A stretch of 9,410 nucleotides of DNA from Nitrospirota bacterium. GTDB taxonomy: Bacteria > Nitrospirota > Thermodesulfovibrionia > UBA6902 > DSMQ01. The DNA lies in the NCBI GenBank assembly GCA_016207865.1, contig JACQZD010000125.1, positions 1 through 9,410 of the forward strand, given 5' to 3'. Positions within the stretch are counted from its first letter, which is position 1. Every line of letters starts with the position of its first letter. Shown in pieces: positions 1-6,481 of this stretch. The translations under genes were made by a program, and so were the position numbers. The notes under the pieces are model-generated. The model made no database searches, was not told the origin of the DNA, and saw only the letters and a program-made list of their open reading frames with translations.

Positions 1-824
1 GGCTTGAATATAATCAAATCGCAGGGCGTTTCCCTTAAAACTTCCTCAACCGGACTGCCCTTGATGGCAGTTTTAAGCAGACCCCTGCGGCTGGCCCCCA
101 TTATTATGAGGTCATGCCTTTTTGTGAAAGCCTCTATCGTGATTGCCCTGCCTGTTTTGCCGGCTGCAACGCTTATCTCATGCGGGACCTTATTCCTTTC
201 CATTTTCTCAGTAAAAAGCAGTATGTCTCCGGGAATTTGCTTTTCAAGTTCAGTGCGGGTAAGATGTATCTCGCCGTGGAAGAATTTCTTTATTGATTTG
301 GGTGCGTGAAAGACAAAGATTTTAGAGCCGAAGGCAGCAGCGAGTTTGGCCGTGAAAAAAGCTTTTTCTTCAATTTTTCCTGCCCCGGCGAGTAAAGGCA
401 CGAGGATTCTTTTGGGGTGCATTTTCCCAATATGCGCCACCCGAACGATTGCGACAGAGCAGGGGAGACTCAGTGACAGTTTCCTTGAGATTGTGCCTTC
501 GTAAAACTTTCTTTTGACGTCTTCCCTTCTCGTTGCGGCAAAGACAATGTCTATATTTTCATTTTTTACTATTTCGGCGATTTTACCTACAGGGTCTCCG
601 GTTTCGGTGATTTCTTTTGTTTCAATGCCGAGGCCTTCTGCCTGACGAAAAAGCCTCTTCAGCGCCTCTTCAGCCCTGTTGAAATCTTCATCGGAAAGTT
701 TTTTCCCCGCTATAAAACACAGATAGAGTTTGGCATTGCATTCCCTTGCAAGATGGAGGGCATACCTGGCGGCAACTTCGGAGTTCAGAAATTCATTAAC
801 AGCGCAAAGAATACGCTTGTACAT
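1..824 (-). CDS. Universal stress protein, two UspA domains, 3' end outside the window
   Basis: The frame is open from an ATG at 824 to the left edge, giving 274 residues with no stop. The start MYKRILCAVNEF is a typical UspA first strand. A second UspA domain begins at about residue 137 (MHPKRILVPL is residues 135-144), so this is a tandem-domain Usp, nearly complete at the edge. The ATP-binding motif G-x2-G-x9-G-[ST] is recognisable in domain 2 (G243 to G256-S257) but its second Gly is Arg246. In domain 1 the first Gly is Ala97, while G110-T111 is kept. Nucleotide binding is therefore possible but not assured. Usp proteins are cytoplasmic stress-survival factors, and no specific partner can be named here. 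There is no Shine-Dalgarno sequence; a -10 box lies six bases before the ATG (see promoter entry). The family call is firm; the role is general. Confidence 0.9.
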   Translation of the reverse strand, partial: MYKRILCAVNEFLNSEVAARYALHLARECNAKLYLCFIAGKKLSDEDFNRAEEALKRLFRQAEGLGIETKEITETGDPVGKIAEIVKNENIDIVFAATRREDVKRKFYEGTISRKLSLSLPCSVAIVRVAHIGKMHPKRILVPLLAGAGKIEEKAFFTAKLAAAFGSKIFVFHAPKSIKKFFHGEIHLTRTELEKQIPGDILLFTEKMERNKVPHEISVAAGKTGRAITIEAFTKRHDLIIMGASRRGLLKTAIKGSPVEEVLRETPCDLIIFK

Positions 825-830
825 AAAAAG

Positions 831-859
831 ATTATAGTCTCAAAAATGAAAAGTGCAAA
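831..859 (-). promoter_or_regulatory. Sigma70-like promoter of the usp gene, predicted to give a leaderless mRNA
   Basis: On the minus strand a perfect -10 TATAAT (836-831) lies 17 bp after a -35-like TTTGCA (859-854, 4 of 6 consensus). Only six bases separate the -10 from the ATG at 824, so transcription would start at or within a base or two of the start codon. No ribosome-binding site is present, which agrees with a leaderless transcript. Confidence 0.5.
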
Positions 860-890
860 GTGGAAAGTTATGGGGAACCTCAAAAATATA

Positions 891-968
891 TCCACGGTTG
901 CCCATCCCGATATTCCGGATTAAGTTGACTAATGGGCGAGAGAGGATTTGAACCTCCACGGTTGCCCA
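891..968. repeat. 14-bp direct repeat: tRNA variable-arm segment copied downstream of the tRNA
   Basis: TCCACGGTTGCCCA occurs at 955-968, inside the tRNA variable/T-arm region, and identically at 891-904, outside the gene, 64 bp away. It looks like a remnant of a partial tRNA duplication. Confidence 0.8.
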
Positions 969-1029
969 CTGGATCCTAAGTCCAGCGCGTCTGCCAATTC
1001 CGCCACTCGCCCATGCAAGTCAACTTAAT
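919..1029. repeat. Inverted repeat enclosing the tRNA gene
   Basis: ATTAAGTTGACT at 919-930 and AGTCAACTTAAT at 1018-1029 are perfect 12-bp inverted repeats on the two sides of the tRNA. Further out, TCCCGA at 905-910 is the inverted counterpart of TCGGGA at 1043-1048, so the symmetry is longer but gapped. In the precursor RNA the leader arm would pair with the trailer arm and nearly stack on the acceptor stem, with 5 and 2 unpaired bases between them. Confidence 0.85.
933..1012 (-). tRNA. tRNA-Leu (anticodon UAG)
   Basis: Read on the minus strand, the acceptor arms GGGCGAG (1012-1006) and CTCGCCC (940-934) pair over 7 bp and are followed by discriminator A at 933. The anticodon arm is CTGGA-CTTAGGA-TCCAG, giving anticodon TAG (UAG), which reads CUN leucine codons. 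The T arm GGAGG-TTCAAAT-CCTCT is intact. A longer variable region between the anticodon and T arms fits the class II layout of tRNA-Leu, although 80 nt is on the short side. CCA is not encoded; the bases after 933 read TTA, so CCA must be added after transcription. The gene stands alone between the cyclase and usp genes. Confidence 0.95.
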
Positions 1030-1060
1030 ATATCATTATAATTCGGGACGCGTCTGCCAA
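986..1060. repeat. 12-bp direct repeat: tRNA D-arm segment copied upstream of the tRNA
   Basis: CGCGTCTGCCAA occurs inside the tRNA D arm at 986-997 and identically at 1049-1060, 63 bp away on the other side of the gene. It falls in the -35 zone of the predicted tRNA promoter. Confidence 0.8.
1035..1040 (-). promoter_or_regulatory. Putative -10 box of the tRNA-Leu gene
   Basis: A perfect TATAAT (minus strand 1040-1035) lies 22 bp before the mature tRNA 5' end at 1012. The predicted start is near 1027-1029, at the beginning of the inverted-repeat arm. No good -35 is seen at 16-18 bp; that zone is occupied by a copied piece of the tRNA D arm. Confidence 0.4.
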
Positions 1061-1105
1061 ATTTAAGTTTAAAGGATTTTTTAGTGTTAAGGCAAGAACG
1101 GTTTT

Positions 1106-2299
1106 TTATGACTGGTATGCAATCACACGGTTTCTGCCGGATTCTTTTGCGGTATAAAGAGCGCTGTCAGCGTTTTTGATAAGTTTTTCTATGGTATCTC
1201 CGTCAGCGGGGTAAGTAGCCACTCCTCCGCTGATGGAAACAAAGCCGAGGGGCTGTTTTTCCCGGTGCTGGAAAGGATGATTCTCAAGCATTTTTCTGAT
1301 ATTTTCGGCATAGGTCAGGGCGCCGTTCTTATCGTTGTCCTTCAGCAGTACAATGAATTCTTCACCGCCGTAACGGGCCACGATGTTTGTAGAGCGGGAA
1401 TTATTTTTAACCAGGAGCGCCAGCTCCTTCAGCAGGATGTCGCCTTGCGGATGTCCGTTTGTGTCATTGTAATGCTTGAAATTATCAATGTCAAAGATGA
1501 ATACCGACAGTGTGGAGTTGTAGCCCACTGCTTTCCGCAACTCACTGTGAGCCTCTTCAAAAAAGTGCCGCCGGTTGAAGAGCCCGGTTAATGCATCTGT
1601 TATAGCCTCCTCCTTGACGCTGTCAAGAGACTCAAGGTTTCTGTATGCCACTGCAAAAAGGTCGGCTATCATTGACAGCAGCCGTTTTTCGTTTTCCATG
1701 CGTCTCTTAATCTTTCCGATGCCGATGACCCCGATGAGGCTTCCTCTGAATGCAATGGGCGCTGCTATCTCAATGAACTTGTCGGCGGCTGTATTTTTGT
1801 TCAGTTTCAGGGAGTCTCTTGAAACCAATATCTGCAGATTAGCCGCATTGCCCACTACATCCTCACCGGGCTTTACCTCAATTGATTGCCCCCGGTTTGT
1901 GCCGAAAGCCGCGACCAGCTTCAGGTTGTCAGTTTTCGGGTCTTTGAGATAAATTTCCACTGCGTTTGTGTCAATCATCTCTTTTGTCAGCCTGATTGTT
2001 GATGTGACCAGATCGTCAAATGAAAGGGCGGAATTTAAGTTTTTAACTGCATCAGGAATCCTTACAAGAAAATTAATGTACTGCTCAAGTTTCAGGTTGA
2101 CGGCAGTCAGTTCGCTCTGAAACTTGTCCCTCTGTGACTCCATGAGCCGGACTTTTTTATCTGTTTGTTCCCTGCTTTGGGAAACCCCTGTCTGTTTACC
2201 CCATAAGTAAAATAAAAAAGCAATGAGGCAGATAACGAATAGTAATAAAAGCCATGGCAGCAAATCGGGCAATATTTCTAAAATTATATTCCAGTCCAT
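1106..2299 (-). CDS. Membrane-anchored GAF-GGDEF diguanylate cyclase
   Basis: This 397-residue protein should make cyclic di-GMP from two GTP. In order: one N-terminal membrane helix (about residues 11-33), a charged coiled-coil-like linker (about 40-75), a GAF-type sensor domain (about 85-220), and a GGDEF domain (about 230-397). GGDEF landmarks are DALTGLFNRR (235-244), FDIDNFK (269-275) and the intact active-site loop GGEEF (311-315). The product-inhibition I-site RxxD expected just before the loop reads RSTN (302-305), so feedback inhibition is probably weak or absent. There is no EAL domain. The start at 2299 has AGGAG twelve bases upstream, a slightly long spacing. The gene has its own extended -10 promoter, so it is probably separate from the ATPase operon although co-directional with it. 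No GAF ligand can be named. Confidence 0.93.
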   Translation of the reverse strand: MDWNIILEILPDLLPWLLLLFVICLIAFLFYLWGKQTGVSQSREQTDKKVRLMESQRDKFQSELTAVNLKLEQYINFLVRIPDAVKNLNSALSFDDLVTSTIRLTKEMIDTNAVEIYLKDPKTDNLKLVAAFGTNRGQSIEVKPGEDVVGNAANLQILVSRDSLKLNKNTAADKFIEIAAPIAFRGSLIGVIGIGKIKRRMENEKRLLSMIADLFAVAYRNLESLDSVKEEAITDALTGLFNRRHFFEEAHSELRKAVGYNSTLSVFIFDIDNFKHYNDTNGHPQGDILLKELALLVKNNSRSTNIVARYGGEEFIVLLKDNDKNGALTYAENIRKMLENHPFQHREKQPLGFVSISGGVATYPADGDTIEKLIKNADSALYTAKESGRNRVIAYQS

Positions 2300-2357
2300 A
2301 TAATTTTCAGGCTCCTGTCAATTAAGGACCATCCGTTAATATTTAAACCATACAACA

Positions 2358-2366
2358 ATTATATCA
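2358..2366 (-). promoter_or_regulatory. Extended -10 promoter of the diguanylate cyclase gene
   Basis: The minus strand reads TGATATAAT (2366-2358), a perfect TGnTATAAT extended -10, 58 bp before the cyclase ATG at 2299. There is no good -35, which extended -10 promoters tolerate. Confidence 0.5.
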
Positions 2367-2446
2367 TTTTCTGCGCTCCACATAGACGCTGACTATAAAT
2401 CGGGGCTTGAGGGGGCTGCTTTACTGCCTGCGGAAAAGATGGGATT

Positions 2447-3574
2447 TCAGCCGAGTAATTCCTCTATGCAGGTTATTGCATCAGAGGGACTGGCTATGTG
2501 GCAATACAGGAGGAAACTAAGAATAACCGCCAGGATGGATAATAAGAGTATTAACCGCGGTACACTTGGGAATTTTTTATCCAGGATGGATTCTAAGAGG
2601 CTGATTTTAGGTTCTTTCCGGACTGATTGACCGGTCTCTAACTGCATATCACTAACGGTTTTATGCGGTTGAACTTCTTTTTTTATGGGATCATTTTCCG
2701 TAATAAATGCGGCTTGTTTCTTTCTCTCCCTGTTTTTCAGCTCAACTACATAATGAAAGATGTCAGTGCTTAATCCCATTCCCTGTGCAGCTTTATAGAC
2801 GTCATGAACATCTGCCGTTTGTTGTTCTCTCTCAAATGCGAAGTTGAGGGATCTGTCGCATAAGGAATTGATTACGCGGGGCGTGCCTTCAGAACCAAAA
2901 GCTAAACGTAATGCCTCCCATCCTGTATCTGAAAATATGGAGGGCTGTCCTCCTGCTATGTGAATGCGGTGCGAAATATACTTACGCAGCCTGTCGGAAT
3001 CCAGCTTCCCTATATTTTCCAGAGTTGCAATGCGCTGCTTGAAAGGCTCCATCTCAGGCCTGTTGATTATTTCCATCAATTCCTCCTGTCCAAGCAGAAG
3101 TATCTGGATAAACTTGGCGGCACCCTCTTCAAGATTGTTCAACAGCCGGAGGCCGTTGAGCGTATCATCCCCCATCAGATGGGATTCATCTATTATGAGC
3201 AGGCATTTACTGCCTTCGGAATTGATTTTTAAGAGAGCATTCTTAATATCCCTTAAAAGAAATACCATCTCAGATGTTGAGGGCTTCAGCCCAAGCTCAT
3301 TGGCAATAAAAATAAAAAGATCAGTGCTGCCCCCGGGCGGCAGCGCCATCCATATGAGTTTTATATTAGAAGGAATGTCGGATTTTATCATTTGACTAAG
3401 GGTGGTCTTGCCGGACCCGATAGGCCCTGTCACTACGATTAAACCTCTGCCTGCATTTAAAGAATCTGTTATCCGGCTGCGGACTCTGGCATGCTCGCCC
3501 TGATCAAAAAAGAAAGCCGGATCAGGCACATTTTCAAAGGGAAGTATTTTAAAACCAAAGTGTTTAGTGTACAT
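2447..3574 (-). CDS. ExeA-like AAA ATPase with C-terminal membrane anchor (second copy of a tandem pair)
   Basis: This 375-residue protein belongs to the ExeA/GspA-type AAA ATPases, as do ATPases linked to exosortase loci. The opening MYTKHFGF..LPFENVPDPAFFF is the family N-terminus. Walker A is GPIGSGKT (50-57), Walker B is LLIIDE (125-130), and the ExeA-type LGQEEL (161-166) with FKQRI (178-182) follows. After about residue 270 comes a polar linker, then one hydrophobic helix (about 339-358) and a short tail YC-x10-C ending in LLG. ExeA normally carries a peptidoglycan-binding domain beyond its helix; here there is none. Ungapped hand alignment with the neighbour at 3653-4816 gives about 193 identities in the first 250 residues. 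The start at 3574 has AAGGAG upstream at a 12-base spacing. It lies 78 bp after its paralogue, probably in the same operon. The exact substrate is unknown. Confidence 0.88.
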   Translation of the reverse strand: MYTKHFGFKILPFENVPDPAFFFDQGEHARVRSRITDSLNAGRGLIVVTGPIGSGKTTLSQMIKSDIPSNIKLIWMALPPGGSTDLFIFIANELGLKPSTSEMVFLLRDIKNALLKINSEGSKCLLIIDESHLMGDDTLNGLRLLNNLEEGAAKFIQILLLGQEELMEIINRPEMEPFKQRIATLENIGKLDSDRLRKYISHRIHIAGGQPSIFSDTGWEALRLAFGSEGTPRVINSLCDRSLNFAFEREQQTADVHDVYKAAQGMGLSTDIFHYVVELKNRERKKQAAFITENDPIKKEVQPHKTVSDMQLETGQSVRKEPKISLLESILDKKFPSVPRLILLLSILAVILSFLLYCHIASPSDAITCIEELLG

Positions 3575-3652
3575 ATTACATTAATTCTCCTTATCGTCAG
3601 AAATGAGCCTTGCCATAATCTGTTACTCTATTTAAACATATATTATTTTCAA

Positions 3653-4816
3653 TCAAAAACCAATTAATTTGCTTAAGCAGGCTGCCGGGTCAATGGAGCC
3701 GGCCCGCCGGCAGTAGAAAAACAAACTCAGGATGAGTGCTGCAACAGAGAACGAAAATAAAACTACAGGCGTTTTTAGTCCTTTTTCAATTGCTCCGGAC
3801 ACAGGAGAACTGATTGCAGGCTTTGTCTGAACCGGCTGAAAAGTTTCCGGCTGAATGTCCATATGCCCGATACCGGCTGCAGCAGGCTCTTTGCCCGATG
3901 ATGTTTGCATTGCTTCAGCTTCTCTAATGGGAGCTTTTTCAATTGGGGGTATGGCTTGTTTTTTTATTTCGTTTCGCCTGAGTGTCATCTTATAATGAAA
4001 GACTTCTTTCTGCATCCCCATTTCTCCTGCAGCCTCGTAAATATCATCCAGGTCTACTGCCGGTTTTCCTTTCTCAAAAGTCAGGTTAAGGGATTTGTTG
4101 CATAATAAATTGATTACACGCGGAGTGTTCCCGGGACCAAAGGCTACAACCAATGCCTCCAGTCCTGTATCTGAAAATATGGAGGGCTGTCCTCCCGCTG
4201 TCCGAATACGGTGCAGGATATATTCACGTATCCTGTCCGGACCCATCTTCCCCATGATTTCCAGGGCTGCAATGCGCTGTTTGAAGGGCTCCATCTCAGG
4301 CTTGTTGACTGTCTTCATCAATTCTTCCTGACCCAGCAGAAGCATCTGTATAAGTTTAATTGCGCCCTCTTCAAGATTATTCAGCAGCCGGAGGCCGTTA
4401 AGCGTATCATCCCCCATCAGATGAGATTCATCTATTATGAGCAGGCATTTACTGCCTTCAGAATTGATTTTCAAGAGGGCTTCCTTAATATCCCTCAGAA
4501 TAAATACCCTCTCTGAGACCTGAGGTTTCAGGCCAAGCCCCTGGGCAATAAACAGAAAAAGATCCAGGCTGTTTGCCGGCGGCTCTGCCATCCATATAAG
4601 TTTTATAGTGCTGGAAAAATCAGAAATTATTTTTTGACTTATGGTTGTCTTGCCCGACCCGATAGGCCCTGTTACTACTATCAGCCCCCTTCCTGCCTTT
4701 AAGGAGTCTGTTATCCTTGTACGGATGCGGGCATGATCGCCCTGGTCAAAAAAGAAAGCAGGATCAGGCACGTTTTCAAAGGGAAGCCTGGTGAGACCGA
4801 AGTGGTTAGTGTACAT
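3653..4816 (-). CDS. ExeA-like AAA ATPase with C-terminal membrane anchor (first copy of a tandem pair)
   Basis: This 387-residue paralogue of the next gene has Walker A GPIGSGKT (50-57), Walker B LLIIDE (125-130), LGQEEL (161-166) and FKQRI (178-182). A proline/alanine-rich linker (about 285-345) is longer and quite different from its twin. One membrane helix follows (about 349-368), then a tail with Cys369 and Cys380, the same 11-residue step as in the twin (Cys358 and Cys369). An N-terminal cytoplasmic ATPase with a short periplasmic tail is the likely topology. Its ATG (4816) follows the ompA-like stop by six bases and its AGGAG lies inside the last ompA-like codons, so translation is probably coupled. 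By analogy with ExeA it may drive envelope remodelling or secretion-complex assembly; that is inference. Both nucleotide-binding motifs are intact. Confidence 0.88.
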   Translation of the reverse strand: MYTNHFGLTRLPFENVPDPAFFFDQGDHARIRTRITDSLKAGRGLIVVTGPIGSGKTTISQKIISDFSSTIKLIWMAEPPANSLDLFLFIAQGLGLKPQVSERVFILRDIKEALLKINSEGSKCLLIIDESHLMGDDTLNGLRLLNNLEEGAIKLIQMLLLGQEELMKTVNKPEMEPFKQRIAALEIMGKMGPDRIREYILHRIRTAGGQPSIFSDTGLEALVVAFGPGNTPRVINLLCNKSLNLTFEKGKPAVDLDDIYEAAGEMGMQKEVFHYKMTLRRNEIKKQAIPPIEKAPIREAEAMQTSSGKEPAAAGIGHMDIQPETFQPVQTKPAISSPVSGAIEKGLKTPVVLFSFSVAALILSLFFYCRRAGSIDPAACLSKLIGF

Positions 4817-4822
4817 TATATT

Positions 4823-5314
4823 TCAAAACTCCTTGTCCTTAGGGACGAGTTTTATCTCAACCCTCCTGTTTTTGACCCTGCCTTCAGCAGTATCATTGGA
4901 GGCTATCGGTCTGGTGTCGCCGTAACCGATTACAGAGATACGCTCAACCGGTATGTCGTATTTAACTAATATCCTGGAAACAATCTTTGCCCTGAGAAAT
5001 GATAATTCCATATTATCAGAGTATCTCATTCCGGCAGAGGACCTGATAGGCCTGTTGTCAGTATGACCTTCTATAATTACACGGCAATCAGGGGATGCTG
5101 AAATTTCAGTCACTGTATTTTTAACGGCAGTTATAAGACGTTCGTCAATGACAAACTGTCCCGAAGAAAACGCCCCGTCTCCCAGCACAGCCAGGACTCT
5201 TGTCTTATTTGCAGGTACATTGGCGTGGCCGGCGGGGATTACTAAGGCCTTAAATGTAATAATGCCTGATAATATATAAAATAAAATGGAAAGGCCGATG
5301 ATAATGTTGCGCAT
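4823..5314 (-). CDS. Membrane-anchored OmpA/MotB-type peptidoglycan-binding protein
   Basis: This 163-residue protein has an N-terminal hydrophobic helix (about 4-26) with no lipobox cysteine, then an OmpA C-terminal-like domain (about 50-158). Diagnostic motifs are EGHTDNRPI (82-90), the NMELSFLRAKIV helix (101-112), GYGDTRPIASND (130-141) and GRVKNRRVEI (145-154). The last includes the arginine used in this family to hold diaminopimelate of peptidoglycan. An inner-membrane anchor with a periplasmic wall-binding domain resembles MotB or a TolR-like stator part, but no MotA/TolQ partner is next to it. It is the first gene of the operon with the two ExeA-like ATPases and may supply the wall-binding module they lack. 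No clear Shine-Dalgarno precedes the ATG at 5314, where the leader is T/A-rich. Confidence 0.9.
   Translation of the reverse strand: MRNIIIGLSILFYILSGIITFKALVIPAGHANVPANKTRVLAVLGDGAFSSGQFVIDERLITAVKNTVTEISASPDCRVIIEGHTDNRPIRSSAGMRYSDNMELSFLRAKIVSRILVKYDIPVERISVIGYGDTRPIASNDTAEGRVKNRRVEIKLVPKDKEF
4829..4833 (-). promoter_or_regulatory. Ribosome-binding site of the first ATPase, embedded in the end of the OmpA-domain gene
   Basis: AGGAG (minus strand 4833-4829) falls within the Lys-Glu codons just before the TGA of the upstream gene and 12 bases before the ATG at 4816. Ribosomes finishing the OmpA-domain protein would uncover it, which suggests matched production of the two proteins. Confidence 0.6.
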
Positions 5315-5354
5315 AGCGATAGATTAATAAAAAAAATTTTTTAGCTGCAGGATT

Positions 5355-5383
5355 ATCTTAAAGGATTAACTGCAATATTTCAA
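5355..5383 (-). promoter_or_regulatory. Putative sigma70 promoter of the ompA-like/ATPase operon
   Basis: On the minus strand, TTGAAA (5383-5378) and TAAGAT (5360-5355) are 17 bp apart, 41 bp before the ATG at 5314. They lie directly beyond the terminator of the preceding gene, which makes a new start here necessary. Confidence 0.4.
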
Positions 5384-5391
5384 TGCCTCGC

Positions 5392-5424
5392 AAAAAAAGG
5401 GACCCGGTGCTCCCGAGCCCCTTT
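5392..5424 (-). terminator. Strong intrinsic terminator after the PEP-CTERM gene
   Basis: Read on the minus strand, AAAGGGGCTCGG (5424-5413) pairs with CCGGGTCCCTTT (5407-5396) over 12 bp, with two G-T wobbles and a 5-base loop. It runs into a T tract (down to 5392). It lies 27 bases after the PEP-CTERM stop and before the ompA-like promoter, so it separates the two transcripts. Confidence 0.9.
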
Positions 5425-5450
5425 CTTAAGAATTGCGTTATGAAATTTTT

Positions 5451-6431
5451 TTAACTGATTTTTCTTTTTTTTCTGAGATAAGTCCTGCCTGCCATAACTG
5501 CTCCGCCGGTGAGAAAGAGGATAGAGCTTATCGGCTCCGGTACAACTGGAGGGGCAGTCCACTGTGCAGCAAGGCTTGCAACGGCGAGATTACTGCCCTG
5601 ACCTCCGATTTGACCTACAAAAGATGATATGCCGTATGAAGGTGAACCATCATTTAGATCGTAGGACCACAGTTCATTGCCACTACGCACTGAGTATAGA
5701 GTCATTGTTCCCGGCAAGAATTCTGCGCCTACAGCACGGGCTGTAGTGCCTAATTGACCTATTACAGTTGCATTTCCCGTAGTTTCATCAAGGGTCATAA
5801 TTTTATCATACAGGTCACCTGACACAAGATAGAGGTCGCCTGTACTATAATCTACAGCCAACCCGTTGGTCCCTATCTCCTCATTTAGATATCCGATTAA
5901 GTTAACGCCGTTTGTGGCTGTATCTATGGAAACGAGCGCCTCAGCGCCTGATGTTAAATAATTTTGTGCTATTCCATAGAGCGTACCTGTATTATCAAAG
6001 GCAAGTCCTGTTACTTGGCTGTCGCCTGTAGGAGAGAAATCAACCGGGGTTCCGATGTAATTCACCTGTGCAGTTGTTTGAGATGTAGATGTAATATTAT
6101 ATAGCTGTCCGAGAGTACTATCCCATCCGTATAAGTCATTGTCAGGATTAAAGGCAAGGGCAAAATTGTTACCGGAATATCCGCTCCCGTCAGAGAGATA
6201 AAGGTCTACAAACGATACAACCGAGGCATCATTTGGGTTAATCTCTAATAACTGGGCTGTGTCAAAATAAGGATTCAAGGCATAAAAATTTGAGGCGGCA
6301 AATGACGCCGGCACGCTTAAACATAGAAGAGCGATAAGCAGTGTTAAAGAAAGGAGAGAAATTTTCCCGGCTCCCATTCCGTAAGAATTCATTTTAGTGC
6401 TTATTTTTAGTAACGTCTTGTTTGTTCTCAT
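5451..6431 (-). CDS. PEP-CTERM sorting-domain protein with beta-propeller-like repeats
   Basis: This is a secreted protein processed at both ends. From the chosen ATG (6431) it has 326 residues. A signal peptide has a hydrophobic core at about residues 24-40 and a likely cut after ASFA (42-45). The body carries four or more degenerate blade-like units of the type LYgiD..tG..t.IG (for example TLYGIA, DLYLVS, TLYSVR), suggesting a propeller fold. The C-terminus has the tripartite PEP-CTERM signal: VPEP (298-301), a hydrophobic helix, then a RKKRK tail. Exosortase would cut here and hand the protein to the surface or exopolysaccharide; no exosortase gene is in the window. An in-frame ATG at 6446 lacks a ribosome-binding site, while its own GGGGG serves the ATG at 6431 at 8 bases, so 6431 is preferred. 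The ligand or enzymatic role is unknown. Confidence 0.9.
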   Translation of the reverse strand: MRTNKTLLKISTKMNSYGMGAGKISLLSLTLLIALLCLSVPASFAASNFYALNPYFDTAQLLEINPNDASVVSFVDLYLSDGSGYSGNNFALAFNPDNDLYGWDSTLGQLYNITSTSQTTAQVNYIGTPVDFSPTGDSQVTGLAFDNTGTLYGIAQNYLTSGAEALVSIDTATNGVNLIGYLNEEIGTNGLAVDYSTGDLYLVSGDLYDKIMTLDETTGNATVIGQLGTTARAVGAEFLPGTMTLYSVRSGNELWSYDLNDGSPSYGISSFVGQIGGQGSNLAVASLAAQWTAPPVVPEPISSILFLTGGAVMAGRTYLRKKRKIS

Positions 6432-6481
6432 GACTGTAGCCCCCATTTTTAAATTTTTGATTGTGTTATTGCTTGTGTAGA

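Noticed and set aside
4..309. Plus-strand open frame of 101 codons at the left edge
   Set aside because: It is antisense to the universal stress protein, whose translation shows family motifs throughout.
2395..2446. Terminator after the second ATPase
   Set aside because: The GGGGCT runs at 2402-2419 are direct repeats, not a hairpin, and no T tract follows on the minus strand.
2960..3395. Plus-strand open frames opposite the ATPase genes (also 4095-4516)
   Set aside because: The same antisense frames appear in both paralogues because the sense codons are conserved; no ribosome-binding sites or recognisable domains.
5369..5390. Possible sigma54 promoter before the ompA-like gene (AGGCAT and TTGCA, minus strand)
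   Set aside because: The GG-to-GC distance is 14 instead of 12 bp, which sigma54 does not tolerate.
6446..6446. Upstream ATG as the start of the PEP-CTERM protein
   Set aside because: It has no ribosome-binding site; the G-run containing it is well placed for the ATG at 6431.
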